Below the pieces are notes generated by a model that saw only the letters and a list, made by a program, of their open reading frames with translations, did not search any database and was not told the origin of the DNA. A program made the position numbers and the translations under genes. A stretch of DNA of 64,000 nt from Triglochin maritima (lineage: Eukaryota > Streptophyta > Magnoliopsida > Alismatales > Juncaginaceae): assembly GCA_963682175.1 (NCBI GenBank), contig OY821786.1, forward strand, positions 29,348,501-29,412,500, read 5' to 3'. Positions within the stretch are counted from its first letter, which is position 1. The number at the start of each line of letters is the position of its first letter. Positions 53,747 to 64,000 of the stretch are shown piece after piece.

Positions 53747-54408
53747 TGTAATGCCCCCGATCTTACGGGTATGCACATTAGGAAACGAAGACAAGTGTCG
53801 CGATCAGAGACCTCTGCGACGACCGAAGGAGTTACAAAAGAAAGACAGTACCGACTAACTCGACCATACTTAACCGGCATACATGGATAGATAATTAGGA
53901 CAAATGAGTATCCATGTATACATAAAAGATCCAATTACAATACATCGAGTTTCAAAGGGAAATACAATAATAAAAGCGGAAACAACAATAACTGAAGACT
54001 CTGGTCGACATGTCCCTCATGTACAAAATCTTCGACACTCATCCTGTTAACCCCTCTCTCTACCTCTCTCTCCCCAAAATCCCTAAACCCAAACCCATCT
54101 CCCTTCCTCATCCTCCTCTCCCTTCCTCCGTACTCCGACGACGACGGCGGCGAGGAGCTCTGGCGTCCGCACGTGTGCGCGGAGGGAAGGCATCTCCTTC
54201 TCCGGTGAGTTCTTCTTGACTCGATTGGAGTCAAGGTATGCCACCCACCTTTTTATTTCGGGTCCTTAGGGGTAGGCCTGTGTTGAGGGAATTGGCCGTA
54301 AATTTTAATTGAGGCCTCGAGTTGGTTATTTCAGTTAATGTCCCTTTTTCGTTTCCTTTTAGTGTTATGATTATTGCTATGTCCCGAGTGCGGATTAGGG
54401 TTGTTACA
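53747..54408 (+). mobile_element. 5' LTR of a second gypsy element (chromovirus type)
   Basis: 662 bp, TGTAATGCCCCCGA...GGTTGTTACA, both ends of the form common in Tekay/Del-like LTRs, and followed at once by a Met-type primer site. It is inserted into exon 3 of the inverted peptide gene. Only this LTR is present; the other end of the element is lost. Confidence 0.78.
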
Positions 54409-54411
54409 GCT

Positions 54412-54423
54412 TGGCATCAGAGC
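54412..54423 (+). other. Primer binding site, initiator tRNA-Met type
   Basis: TGGCATCAGAGC, one base from TGGTATCAGAGC, the usual initiator tRNA-Met-complementary site. Confidence 0.78.
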
Positions 54424-55312
54424 TCAGGTCTGTGCATTCGTGTACAACCCAAGTTGGGACCTTTTAGCGTTGTTCCGTTAGTCTTATTATTGTTCTTTCT
54501 TGTTTTGGTGGGTGGACGTCACCCTATCGAGGTGTCTGAGCGAGGTGTGTGGACCCCTTCACAACCAGTTCCTAGGAGGGGGACCAATGAGTGAATCGAT
54601 ACCTGCTTGAGCGCTTATGCATGTTTATGGAGGACCACACAGGAGGTCCAAGTTTGAGGACATGGGCGACGTTCTTCACCGCTTTATGCGCCCATCGACT
54701 ATCGTCGGAGGAACAAACCTAGAGGTAATAGATGATTGATTGGTTGGGAGGAATTTAGGAGGAAGTAATTCCTGCAACACGTTCGTGATCGTCTGAGGTG
54801 CGAGTTTCTGGTACTCCAGCGGGGAGATCTGAGCTTGGATTAGTATATCTACAAGTTCATCTCTTGAGAGAGATACTGTGCGGAGATCTTTAGTACGCCC
54901 GAGCAGAGGGTGATGAAGTTTACTAAGAGACTTCGACAACCACTTTGGTGAGCAGTACTTACCAGTATGCCTCAGACACTAGATGTTGAGTACCCGAGTC
55001 GCACTCAAGAGAGCATGAGGGTTTGGCGGCGGTACAAATTGTTTCAATGGGGGTAGAGGCGGAGGCGGTAGTCACCGCGAGAGGAGTCAGCCCAGGGGAA
55101 GATTCGAGGGTCGTCCTAAGAAGAAGAAGCGATCAGCTGAAGGGAGTGCCAGTGATGTTGTGGACGTCGTCGTAGTTCACACCCAGGACGAAAGTGTGGC
55201 TGGGTGACTGGTGGATGCCTAGAGTGTAGACAGTTCGGTTACAGGGCACGTGATTGCCCCAGGCAGAGAGGAGCAGGCAGCGGTAGTGACAACATTGGTA
55301 GCAGCGGAGCAG
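54424..55312 (+). pseudogene. gag: Chromovirus leader and decayed gag
   Basis: About 900 bp after the primer site with no long frame. Short pieces look like gag of this group (RRYKLFQW near 55029, a Gly/Arg-rich stretch at 55045-55110 coding GRGGGSHRERS-like sequence, KKKKR near 55120), but frames change constantly. It is cut at 55313 by a minus-strand Athila-like LTR. Confidence 0.45.
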
Positions 55313-56492
55313 TGATTGATTGTTTTATTTAAACCGCAAGTGCATGGCCGCGTTGAAGCGGTGGAAATTACGGGTCGTCCACTGGGAGGTGTGTCGACGT
55401 TTGGTTTGTGCGAAGGCGAGTGGTAAAAAATGGAGAGAGAGATTGATTACACTAACTACACTAGAATGCAAAAGGAAATGAAAGATAAGCAATAAAAACT
55501 AAACCCCATAGGGGATAGAGAAATAATGTGAATATAAAGATGTGTGTGTGTGTGTGTTCAATTAAGCTCCTCATAACATGTAGTGCATGAAATCATAAAA
55601 CTACATCCAAATTTGCCTCCGCATGAATTAAGATAAGACTACATCATTAAAACATACAAGACAATAATTGGAATGAAGCTAAATGAACTCATGTATCAAG
55701 ACTACACCATACTATGCCTCCACATGAATTAAGATAAGACTACATCATTAAAACATACAAGACATTAACTAAGGTAAAGGCAGCAAGAGTACATACACTA
55801 CAAATTGTGTTTCCAATATTAACTTCATCCATATCCTAACCTTATCATTCCCCATAAAATAGGTCCACTAATCAAAGCATAAGTTAAGCTTCATTCAAGA
55901 GCATTAAAATATCAAAGATAAGAGTGAAAACCCATTAGATGGTTATGGAAATCATATAAAGCTCAAGGGATAAAGATAACACACACTTAATACACTACAT
56001 TATCATATCACATATTTCTCCACCCCCAAATGGGGATGGAACTACTCACACATATTTAAACTAACTACTCTAACAAAATGAAGCATTATACTGAAATGAA
56101 ACTACACTAATCAAGCAAGAAATATTAAAGAAGCATAAAACAAAAAAAACAAGCAAACATGCATATGAAAGGAAATGAAACTAAGAGAGAAACAACACAA
56201 TTAAAAGAAAAACATCTAATATTAACTCACTCAATACAAGCAGCTCTTCCTCCACCAGAGTTTTGCTTCAAGGCTTCACTCTTAGTAGGGAAGATGGTCA
56301 CCAAAGAGGGAGATATATACAATGGAAGGTGAAGAGTTCTATTTAAAAGCATGGAAAAAGCTAATCCGGGACAATCCCCGACGTGGGACTAAACAAATAC
56401 AAAAAATGGAAAAAGCTAATCCGGGACAATCCCCCGATGTGGGACTAAACAAATACAAAAAATAGACTAAGAATACACTAATACACGTGCCC
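55313..56492 (-). mobile_element. Athila-like LTR fragment replacing the 5' end of gene copy 1
   Basis: Minus-strand LTR from its terminal TGATTGATTG (55313) through the gtgcatggccgcg end, (GT)n at 55540, the catccccatttgggggtgg hairpin region near 56022 and the aagattcttc zone, to the USE region. It then breaks at 56492 directly into exon 1 of the peptide gene. The TATA position reads TTTAAAAG (about 56341), so the promoter is degraded. It is related to the LTR at 12257-15230. Confidence 0.75.
56351..56461. repeat. 55-bp tandem duplication spanning the USE motif
   Basis: 56351-56405 and 56406-56461, both with atggaaaaagctaatccggg and the cccgatgtgggac (USE) motif; the first copy has one base change and one C fewer. 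It doubles the USE in this LTR. Confidence 0.9.
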
Positions 56493-57443
56493 ATCAATCA
56501 TTTTGTTTATTGCACTCGTGATAGCAACACTCTTCATCTCATCTGAGGTGGTGGCCACTGAAAATGTCAATGAGAAGTCTAACGGTCCGAATAAAAATAC
56601 ATTACAAATTAAATTTGCATACATATTACTTCGATTTTTATTCTTTTGTAGTGTAGTTGACTTTATATATTTGTGTCGTTAGATGTCTCGAAGTCTGAAG
56701 TAGGCGTTGATCATATCGATGTCATTGCTGCGAACATAATGTTGTATTTTTTGTCAAAATAAAACAAGTGCTGCATAACTAATTAATTAATTAAAGCATA
56801 CCAAATACATTCAGATGTACCAAATTAATTTTTTATATATACTTCATTCTAGATTTTTAATGGTGTTTTGACTTTTGTTATTTCTGTCATTAGATGTTTC
56901 CATGTCTGAAGTAGGCTTTGACGGGATCGACGTCACTGGTAAGTATTGAAAACATAATTCTGTATTTTTTTCGAAATAAAAGTGATACTACAAAACAAGC
57001 TAATTAAAGCATATCAAACTAATACATCTACCATTTCTTGTGTGATTGGGATCTAAAACCAACCAAAAGCTTAATATGTAACAATAAATGACTACTGTTT
57101 TGTGAGATTCACTCTTAAACTCTAAAGGATATTGCGCAAGTATAAACATGGCAAACCATACTGTATCCCCATACACTAGATTTTGAAGATCATTTCACTA
57201 AAGAAGTTCCATCACGTCCTACTAAATTAGGTGTTTTGCTACAAGATAACTATAGTACTATACATGCATCCTTGATTTCAAAGTTTTTATTGTTTTCTTA
57301 CAACTTAAATGAGGTGTTGTTTGTTGTTGTGTCGGAGAACAGATGATGAATCAGCTGAAGGATTCAGGCACCATTGGCGAATCATGTGCTGCAAAAGGCA
57401 TCACTGGAAGTGGGTTTGTAGACCAAGGCATTGGTGCCACTAA
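56493..57443 (+). pseudogene. Secreted peptide gene copy 1, 5' truncated
   Basis: Same gene as 59727-60688 but lacking promoter, ATG and the first few codons, replaced by an LTR fragment. Exon 1 remnant is 56493-56584 (FIALVIATLFISSEV kept; Asp to Asn near its end), exon 2-like 56683-56727, exon 3 56894-56938, exon 4 57343-57443. Exon 3 donor (gtaagt) and all acceptors are kept. The last exon is identical to copy 2. It would need a start supplied from the LTR side; none in frame was found. Confidence 0.8.
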
Positions 57444-59656
57444 TTATCATCCCAAATACGGAATGTAAACATGTAATACATAAATAAGTTGCCACTGCAA
57501 CAAAGTGTGATGTTGTTTGTCATTCCAAGACGTTATGTCTTATGTATTATGGTAAATGCTAAATATGTTTGTGACAGTATTAAATATCATGGATGTGTAT
57601 ATTGTTATTGTACGAACAAATTGTATCATTAACTTAATTTTGTAAACAAATTAATTTGTGCTAACCTGAAGAACACTCATTTGACCAAAATATTTTATAC
57701 CACATGTTTCTTAAACAACATATATCCCACCTCACAAACAGAAAGATTAAATTAATTAATGGTGTGTCACAACCAAAATTATAATTGGAGTCTAAAACTT
57801 CTAGAACCTCATTGTGTCCAAATTAACTAAACGGTCTTTTTGTGACATTTTTTAGCTTTTTGTGAATTTGGATACATTTGTCGTGACCCAACGTCTCGGG
57901 ACGCTTAATTGAGCTTAACCAATCCTTGTTCGATCAGTGGAGTACTTTGCTTTGATGTTGTTGTGCTTACTCTTATTGCTGCAATCCTTGTTTCTTGGTT
58001 GCTTTGATTGCTTTTGATTTGTTGGTGTCGCAACTTGATTGCTATTTAAAACTTTGTGGCCACAATGCCATTTGGCAACCGATTTGTGAACCTCTGTTTG
58101 CTATGATTTAGCCATGGCTCATGGCGATATTAGCTTTATCCTTTAATATGCCCTATATATATAGATAGGTATAAACATACGCATACTTAATCATATTTTG
58201 CATGGAAAAAAATGCACACACTGTAGGTATTAATTAGACGGTACGTTAGGAATTATGCATTCTTTGATCAGTAAATCTGCATTTCACTTCCTGTAAAAAA
58301 GATTTGTCAATAAAATATTTTCCTTTATTGGAAACAATAAGCAAATAAGGACTTCATCATAACGTATTGCTTTAAATTGCCGGACAATTTACTTTGTAAC
58401 ATATTTTCCTTGACAAAATATTTCAGATAACGTATTAATATTCTAAACACATTTGCACCCACGTGTTTAGTCATTTGATCATAGGATTGCGAGGCAAATT
58501 TTACAACTCCCTCTGGACTCCGATCGGTAGTTAAATTTTCATGTCCTCGAATCCTCCTCCAATGTTCCTTGATTTGATACTTCAAATTTCCGTGCTTGTT
58601 AAAGTGAACATTATTTATTGAAAATACAGACGTATTCACATATGAGAATTACCATGTCAAACAAAATAATAGATGTCAATTATCGAAAGCATATATAAAA
58701 ATATACAAAATCTCTTGTGCCATCGGACTAAGTTTTAGACTTGTTAACATGTCATAGAAGTAATGTCAAACGTTTGGATTATATTAAAAACATCTTTCGT
58801 AGAACAGTAACCAATCGCACGTCGAACACAACTTGTTTTATGATTTTATACACAACACTGTCACGTGATTTCTTCATGTTGTAATTTCCAAAGATACGTT
58901 CTTGCTCTCGTGAATGGAAAAAGGAATAGGCAATTGTAACATTGTCGTCTTATTTAAATAAAATTACAAAACATCAACCTAAACGCATTGTCGTTATGTG
59001 ATAAATCCAAAGGATATACTTGTCGACAATTATTATTATAGTAGCAAAAATGTCAAAAAAGTTACATTCACGTGGAAGAGGTCTTTGCAAAATACGAATA
59101 CATATCCTCGAAGTACATTTATTATGTTATTTTACACTTATTACATAGATTTTGAATTTAATTTTACGAAAACAACCAAAGCTTTTTTTATTAATTCATT
59201 TTTTTCGACGGAAGTTTTACCAAGTCATTGAAAAGACAAATAGAGGTTGCGTTTGATATTTTTGAAAGCAAAGTTGTATTTAATATTGTTTGAAGATGTA
59301 TACGGAAAACCAAGTCATAGAATTCCATACACACGTCACAACTAGATTAAAATTAGTAACTAATAAAAATCACAAAATTCATTATTTGTTGTTAACTTCG
59401 AAAGGTATAAATATTTCTTATGTTATTATCCATGCCACCGGTTAACCAACTCAAATGCATAAAACATCGGTAAGTTGCTATCGAGAATTGAAATGCTTTC
59501 AAAATCAAATATTGTTTTATAATATAATATTAGTAAGAAATGCAAAGGTCCATTTTGTCATCATCGTTAGTAATTTAAAGTTCTAAACTATTTCTCATAT
59601 ATAATACGTAGATTTGTGAAATAGACACATCTATTAAACAAATTGTCCAGATCCAC
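57444..59656. other. Intergenic spacer of unit 1-2, no gene supported
   Basis: AT-rich. A 104-codon frame (58325-58639, minus) opens with GTG, not ATG, and carries two stops in the older inverted copy (29472-29715), so it is not supported. A 77-codon frame (58998-59231, plus) is low-complexity. The likely 3' UTR of copy 1 extends to about 57600. Confidence 0.6.
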
Positions 59657-59663
59657 TATAAAA
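59657..59663 (+). promoter_or_regulatory. TATA box of peptide gene copy 2
   Basis: TATAAAA in cactataaaagcag, 64 bases before the ATG. Transcription would start near 59690, giving a 35-40 nt 5' UTR that is A/C-rich. An identical box lies 3245 bp downstream at 62902. Confidence 0.75.
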
Positions 59664-59726
59664 GCAGAAGAACATAAGCACTTATCCTTCAACAAATTTC
59701 ATTCTTACCACCACCTGCAATCACCA

Positions 59727-60688
59727 ATGGCTTCAAAATCAATCGTTTTGTTTATTGCACTCGTGATAGCAACACTCTTCATCTCATCTGAGGTGGTGGC
59801 CACTGAAAATGTCAATGAGAAGTCTGACGGTCAGAATAAAAATACATTACAAATTAAATTTGCATACATATTACTTCGATTTTTATTCTTTTGTAGTGTA
59901 CTTGACTTTATATATTTGTGTCGTTAGATGTCTCGAAGTCTGAAGTAGGCGTTGATCATATCGATGTCATTGCTGCGAACATAATGTTGTATTTTTTGTC
60001 AAAATAAAACTCGTGCTGCATAACTAATTAATTAATTAAAGCATACCAAATACATTCAGATGTACCAAATTAATTTTTTACATATACTTCATTCTAGATT
60101 TTTAATGGTGTTTTGACTTTTGTTATTTCTGTCATTAGATGTTTCCATGTCTGAAGTAGGCTTTGACGGGATCGACGTCACTGGTAAGTATTGAAAACAT
60201 AATTCTGTATTTTTTTCGAAATAAAAGTCATACTACAAAACAAGCTAATTAAAGCATATCAAACTAATACATCTACCCTTTGTTGTGTGATTGGGATCTA
60301 AAACCAACCAAAAGCTTAATATGTAACAATAAATGACTACTGTTTTGTGAGATTCACTCTTAAACTCTAAAGGATACTGTGCAAGTATAAACATGGCAAA
60401 CCATACTGTATCCCCATACACTAGATTTTGAAGATCATTTTACTAAAGAAGTTCCATTACGTCCTACTAAATTAGGTGTTTTGCTACAAGATAACTATAG
60501 TACTATACATGCATCCTTGATTTCAAAGTTTTTATTGTTTTCTTACAACTTAAATGAGGTGTTGTTTGTTGTTGTGTCGGAGAACAGATGATGAATCAGC
60601 TGAAGGATTCAGGCACCATTGGCGAATCATGTGCTGCAAAAGGCATCACTGGAAGTGGGTTTGTAGACCAAGGCATTGGTGCCACTAA
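59727..60688 (+). CDS. Small secreted Cys/His/Trp-rich peptide, copy 2 (intact)
   Basis: Exon 1 59727-59829: MASKSIVLFIALVIATLFIS, a signal peptide probably cleaved near SEVVA. Exon 3 60139-60183 (DVSMSEVGFDGIDV) and exon 4 60588-60688 (acidic DDESAEG, then GFRHHWRIMCCKRHHWKWVC and RPRHWCH, stop TAA). All junctions split a codon after its first base (g|at), and acceptors end in ttag or acag. A 45-nt exon 2-like block (59928-59972) has lost its GT donor and is probably skipped; the mature mRNA would encode 82 residues with four Cys, six His and four Trp in the basic tail. The signal peptide resembles plant glycine-rich protein (GRP) family leaders, but no Gly-rich repeat follows. Family and function unknown. 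Exon 1 donor gtcaga is weak, so splicing needs RNA evidence. Confidence 0.7.
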
Positions 60689-62901
60689 TTATCATCCCAA
60701 ATACGGAATGTAAACATGTAATACCTAAATAAGTTGCCACTGCAACAAAGTGTGATGTTGTTTGTCATTCCAAGACGTTATGTCTTATGTATTTTGGTAA
60801 ATGCTAAATATGTTTGTGACGGTATTAAATATCATGGATGTGTATATTGTTATTGTACGAACAAATTGTATCATTAACTTAATTTTGTAAACAAATTAAT
60901 TTGTGCTAACCTGAAGAACACTCATTTGACCAAAATATTTTATACCACATGTTTCTTAAACAGCATATATCCCCCCTCACAAACAGAAAGATTAAATTAA
61001 TTAATGGTGTGTCACAACCAAAATTATAATTGGAGTCTAAAACTTCTAGAACCTCATTGTGTCCAAATTAACTAAACGGTCTTTTTGTGACATTTTTTAG
61101 CTTTTTGTGAATTTGGATACATTTGTCGTGACCCAACGTCTCGGGACGCTTAATTGAGCTTAATCAATCCTTGTTCGATCAGTGGAGTACTTTGCTTTGA
61201 TGTTGTTGTGCTTACTCTTATTGCTGCAATCCTTGTTTCTTGGTTGCTTTGATTGCTTTTGATTTGTTGGGGTCGCAACTTGATTGCTATTTAAAACTTT
61301 GTGGCCACAATGCCATTTGGCAACCGATTTGTGAACCTCTGTTTGCTATGATTTAGCCATGGCTCATGGCGATTTTAGCTTTATCCTTTAATATGCCCTA
61401 TATATATAGATAGGTATAGACACACGCATACTTAATCATATTTCACATGGAAAAAAATGCACACACTGTAGGTATTAATTAGATGGTACGTTAGGAATTA
61501 TGCATTCTTTGATCAGTAAATCTGCATTTCACTTCCTGTAAAAAAGATTTGTCAATAAAATATTTTCCTTTATTGGAAACAATAAGCAAATAAGGACTTC
61601 ATCATAACGTATTGCTTTAAATTGCCGGACAATTTACTTTGTAACATATTTTCCTTGACAAAATATTTCAGATAACGTATTAATATTCTAAACACATTTG
61701 CACCCACGTGTTTAGTCATTTGATCATAGGATTGCGAGGCAAATTTTACAACTCCCTCTGGACTCCGATCGGTAGTTAAATTTTCATGTCCTCGAATCCT
61801 CCTCCAATGTTCCTTGATTTGACCCTTCAAATTTGCGTGCTTGTTAAAGTGAACATTATTTATTGAAAATACGGACGTATTCACATATGAGAATTACCAT
61901 GTCAAACAAAATAATAGATGTCAATTATCGAAAGCATATATAAAAATATACAAAATCTCTTGTGGAATCGGACTATGTTTTAGACTTGTTAACATGTCAT
62001 AGCAGTAATGTCAAACGTTTGGATTATATTAAAAACATCTTTCGCAGAACAGTAACCAATCGCACGTCGAACACAACTTATTTTATGATTTTATACACAA
62101 TACTGTCACGTGATTTCTTCATGTTGTAATTTCCAAAGATACGTTCTTGCTCTCGTGAATGGAAAAAGGAATAGGCAATTGTAACTTTGTCGTCTTATTT
62201 AAATAAAATTACAAAACATCAACCTAAACGCATTGTCGTTATGTGATAAATCCAAAGGATATACTTGTCGACAATTATTATTATAGTAGCAAAAATATCA
62301 AAAACGTTACATTCATGTGGAAGAGGTCTTTACAAAATAAGAATAAATATCCTCGAAGTGCATTTATTATGTTATTTTTCACTAATTACATAGATTTTGA
62401 ATTTAATTTTACGAAAACAACCAAAGTTTTTTTTATTAATTCGTTTTTTTCGACGGAAGTTTTACCAAGTCATTGAAAAGACAAATAGAGGTTGCGTTTG
62501 ATATTTTTGAAAGCAAAGTTGTATTTAATATTGTTTGAAGATGTATACGGAAAACCAAGTCATAGAATTCCATACACACGTCACAACTAGATTAAAATTA
62601 GTAACTAATAAAAATCACAAAATTCATTATTTGTTGTTAACTTCGAAAGGTATAAATATTTCTTATGTTATTATCCATGCCACCGGTTAACCAACTCAAA
62701 TGCATAAAACATCGGTAAGTTGCTATCCAGAATTGAAATGCTTTCAAAATCAAATATTGTTTTATAATATAATATTAGTAAGAAATGCAAAGGTCCATTT
62801 TGTCATCATCGTTAGTAATTTAAAGTTCTAAACTATTTCTCATATATAATACGTAGATGTGTGAAATAGACACATCTATTAAACAAATTGTCCAGATCCA
62901 C
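60689..62901. other. Intergenic spacer of unit 2-3, no gene supported
   Basis: Near-identical to 57444-59656. The minus-strand 104-codon frame recurs at 61570-61884 and the 77-codon frame at 62243-62476, both without independent support. Confidence 0.6.
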
Positions 62902-62908
62902 TATAAAA
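62902..62908 (+). promoter_or_regulatory. TATA box of truncated copy 3
   Basis: TATAAAA, identical in context to the box at 59657. Confidence 0.7.
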
Positions 62909-62971
62909 GCAGAAGAACATAAGCACTTATCCTTCAACAAATTTCATTCTTACCACCACCTGCAATCACCA

Positions 62972-63034
62972 ATGGCTTCAAAATCAATCGTTTTGTTTAT
63001 TGTACTTGTGATAGCAACACTCTTCTCGTGGTGA
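62972..63034 (+). pseudogene. Secreted peptide gene copy 3, fused to gag debris
   Basis: The ATG and first 18 codons match copy 2 (one Ala to Val change), then at 63026 the sequence switches to retroelement DNA and ends Ser-Trp-stop. It encodes only a 20-residue hydrophobic signal-like peptide. The promoter upstream is complete, so transcription could run into the gag fragment. Confidence 0.8.
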
Positions 63035-63519
63035 TCGAGTTCTTGGTGCACCACCACCTTTAGCTCGACAGGAAAGACCGATGACTTTGTGGGAGCGGAC
63101 CCATCCTGTTTGGGCCACACAACCTTCTTGCATAGTTCTTTCCCCAGCTCGTGGGAACAACTATGAACTGAAACCTCAATATGTGAGCATGCTTCCTATC
63201 TTCACTGTCAATAAGGAAGATTCGTATATTTTTATACGTGAATTCGAGGAAGTATGCTCCATGTTCAACTTGAACAGCTTGATGAGGATTCAGTCTGGTT
63301 GAGGATGATTTCTTTCGCATTGAAGGATAATGCAAAGAAATGGATGTACAGCCTCCCGACGAGCTCTATTCAGTCTTGGGATGACTTCGTGACTGTCTTT
63401 CTGAAAAGATTCTTCCCTGAACGGAAGACTCAACAAATACAGTACCAGATACACCAAATGTATCACACTTAGACCGAATCGTTTTATGCTTTCTTTGAGA
63501 GGTTCAATGACCTTCTCTC
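63035..63519 (+). pseudogene. gag: gag capsid fragment, second copy
   Basis: Near-identical to 26372-26854, with the same frame change (near 63285) and an extra stop at 63470. Reads LKPQYVSMLPIFTVNKEDSY, FIREFEEVCSMFNLN, RMISFALKDNAKKWMYSLP and VFLKRFFPERKTQ. It ends at the same LTR junction, so both copies descend from one interrupted element. Confidence 0.85.
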
Positions 63520-64000
63520 TGTAGGATTTCAAGTTGAATTGCACATATATATTTTTTCAAAAATTTTATGCACAATAAGGATCAATTACAATTTTCTATA
63601 ATTTGTTTTATGCATGCATCAGTTTGTTTCAATAACTAGTTTCAAAACTTTATTAAAACAAACATGGGCTCCAAATTTCATACCTAGAAGTTCTCTAAAA
63701 CTTCTTGATGATCCGACGACGTTGAGGATGCTTGTCCCTGCGCCGGATGCCCCCGAGTATTCACCGAACTCTAAACAAGATCGGAGAGAGAAGAGCTAGC
63801 CTCTCAATCTCCAATAGGGTTTAGAATCTAACTACTAACCCCTCTTTAGTTCCCTTGAGAAGAATATCTCTGAAAGCTAAAACTAAACTCAAGAATTAAG
63901 GAAATTCGTGGAGAATTATGGAGAGATATTTTTGCACAAGAAGATAATGAATTAATTAATAAGGTAATGAGATAAACTTGTATTTATAAGTTCTCTCCAA
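63520..64000 (-). mobile_element. 2-kb solo LTR, second copy, cut by window edge
   Basis: Starts TGTAGGATTTC after CTCTC and matches 26855-27341 closely. The window ends within the TATA region (minus-strand TATAAATA near 63979). Confidence 0.85.

Larger units (their letters stand above)
56493..63025. repeat. Tandem array, 3245-bp period
   Basis: Unit 1 starts at 56493, unit 2 at 59738 and unit 3 at 62983 (partial); matching landmarks such as exon 4, TATA boxes and the intergenic frames are each 3245 bp apart. Units 1 and 2 differ by roughly one to two changes per hundred bases by eye. Each unit holds one small secreted peptide gene and about 2.2 kb of AT-rich spacer. The array was truncated at both ends by retroelement fragments. 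Confidence 0.95.

Noticed and set aside
54010..54219. 69-codon Pro/Ser/Arg-rich frame
   Set aside because: Lies entirely within the chromovirus LTR and its pyrimidine-rich tract; no domain.
58325..58639. 104-codon minus-strand frame repeated at 61570-61884
   Set aside because: Opens with GTG rather than ATG, and the older inverted copy has at least two in-frame stops. Conservation between the tandem units reflects recent duplication, not selection.
59643..59927. 94-codon single-exon frame covering the peptide gene start
   Set aside because: It begins upstream of the TATA-driven start and reads through intron 1; the exon pattern gives a coherent spliced product instead.
1..64000. CRISPR array, operon or phage-type system
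   Set aside because: Regular repeats found are LTR-internal, microsatellite or whole-gene tandem copies; no cas-like or prokaryotic genes are present.

Overview
The window is transposon-dominated flowering-plant nuclear DNA, probably eudicot. The evidence is Athila-type Ty3/gypsy elements with a tRNA-Asp primer site, a plant L1 element with a DUF4283-like ORF1, chromovirus and Ty1/copia debris, and a small intron-containing secreted-peptide gene. No bacterial, organellar, CRISPR, rRNA or tRNA genes were seen. Coordinates of degenerate elements are good to a few tens of bases; LTR ends with target-site duplications (TSDs) were read to the base.

Layout. 1-6358: minus-strand Athila-family pieces (leader, primer site, LTRs, 3' noncoding region, gag remnant). 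6359-7937: low-feature DNA with short duplications and a 343-bp TA/CA microsatellite. 7938-9094: 3' part of an L1-type LINE (minus). 9095-15230: 5'-truncated Athila-like element (plus) whose 3' LTR holds a second LTR. 15231-22030: a larger LINE (minus) carrying a solo LTR with TSD ACTCA in its endonuclease region. 22657-25428: copia RNase H tail, then a minus-strand chromovirus pol pseudogene. 25429-29210: Athila-like leader and gag split by a 2.04-kb solo LTR. 29211-30434 and 52974-53746: two halves of an old inverted copy of a host gene unit, separated by a 22.5-kb nested retrotransposon.

The nest has three layers. E1 (plus, about 12.1 kb once insertions are removed) has paired LTRs and TSD GTGAT. 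E2 (minus) sits between the protease and RT parts of E1, with TSD ATCAG/ATGAG. E3 (plus) sits inside one LTR of E2. E1 supplies the RT, RNase H, integrase and third ORF; E3 supplies a better gag. All three are broken.

Host gene. 56493-63025 is a tandem array with an exact 3245-bp period. Each unit carries a small gene with a signal peptide, short acidic exons and a Cys/His/Trp/Arg-rich C-terminus. Only the middle copy (59727-60688) keeps promoter, start and last exon. Copy 1 has lost its 5' end to an LTR fragment, copy 3 is fused to gag debris after 18 codons, and the inverted copy is split.

Most notable signals. The Athila-family LTR has a layered promoter: five 21-bp repeats, paired palindromes whose centres are 21 bp apart, and a motif matching the plant snRNA upstream sequence element 31-33 nt from a TATA box. 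The paired palindromes recur in the leader and before the third ORF. The 3' noncoding region is bracketed by two polypurine motifs and carries hairpins whose pairing is kept across copies.
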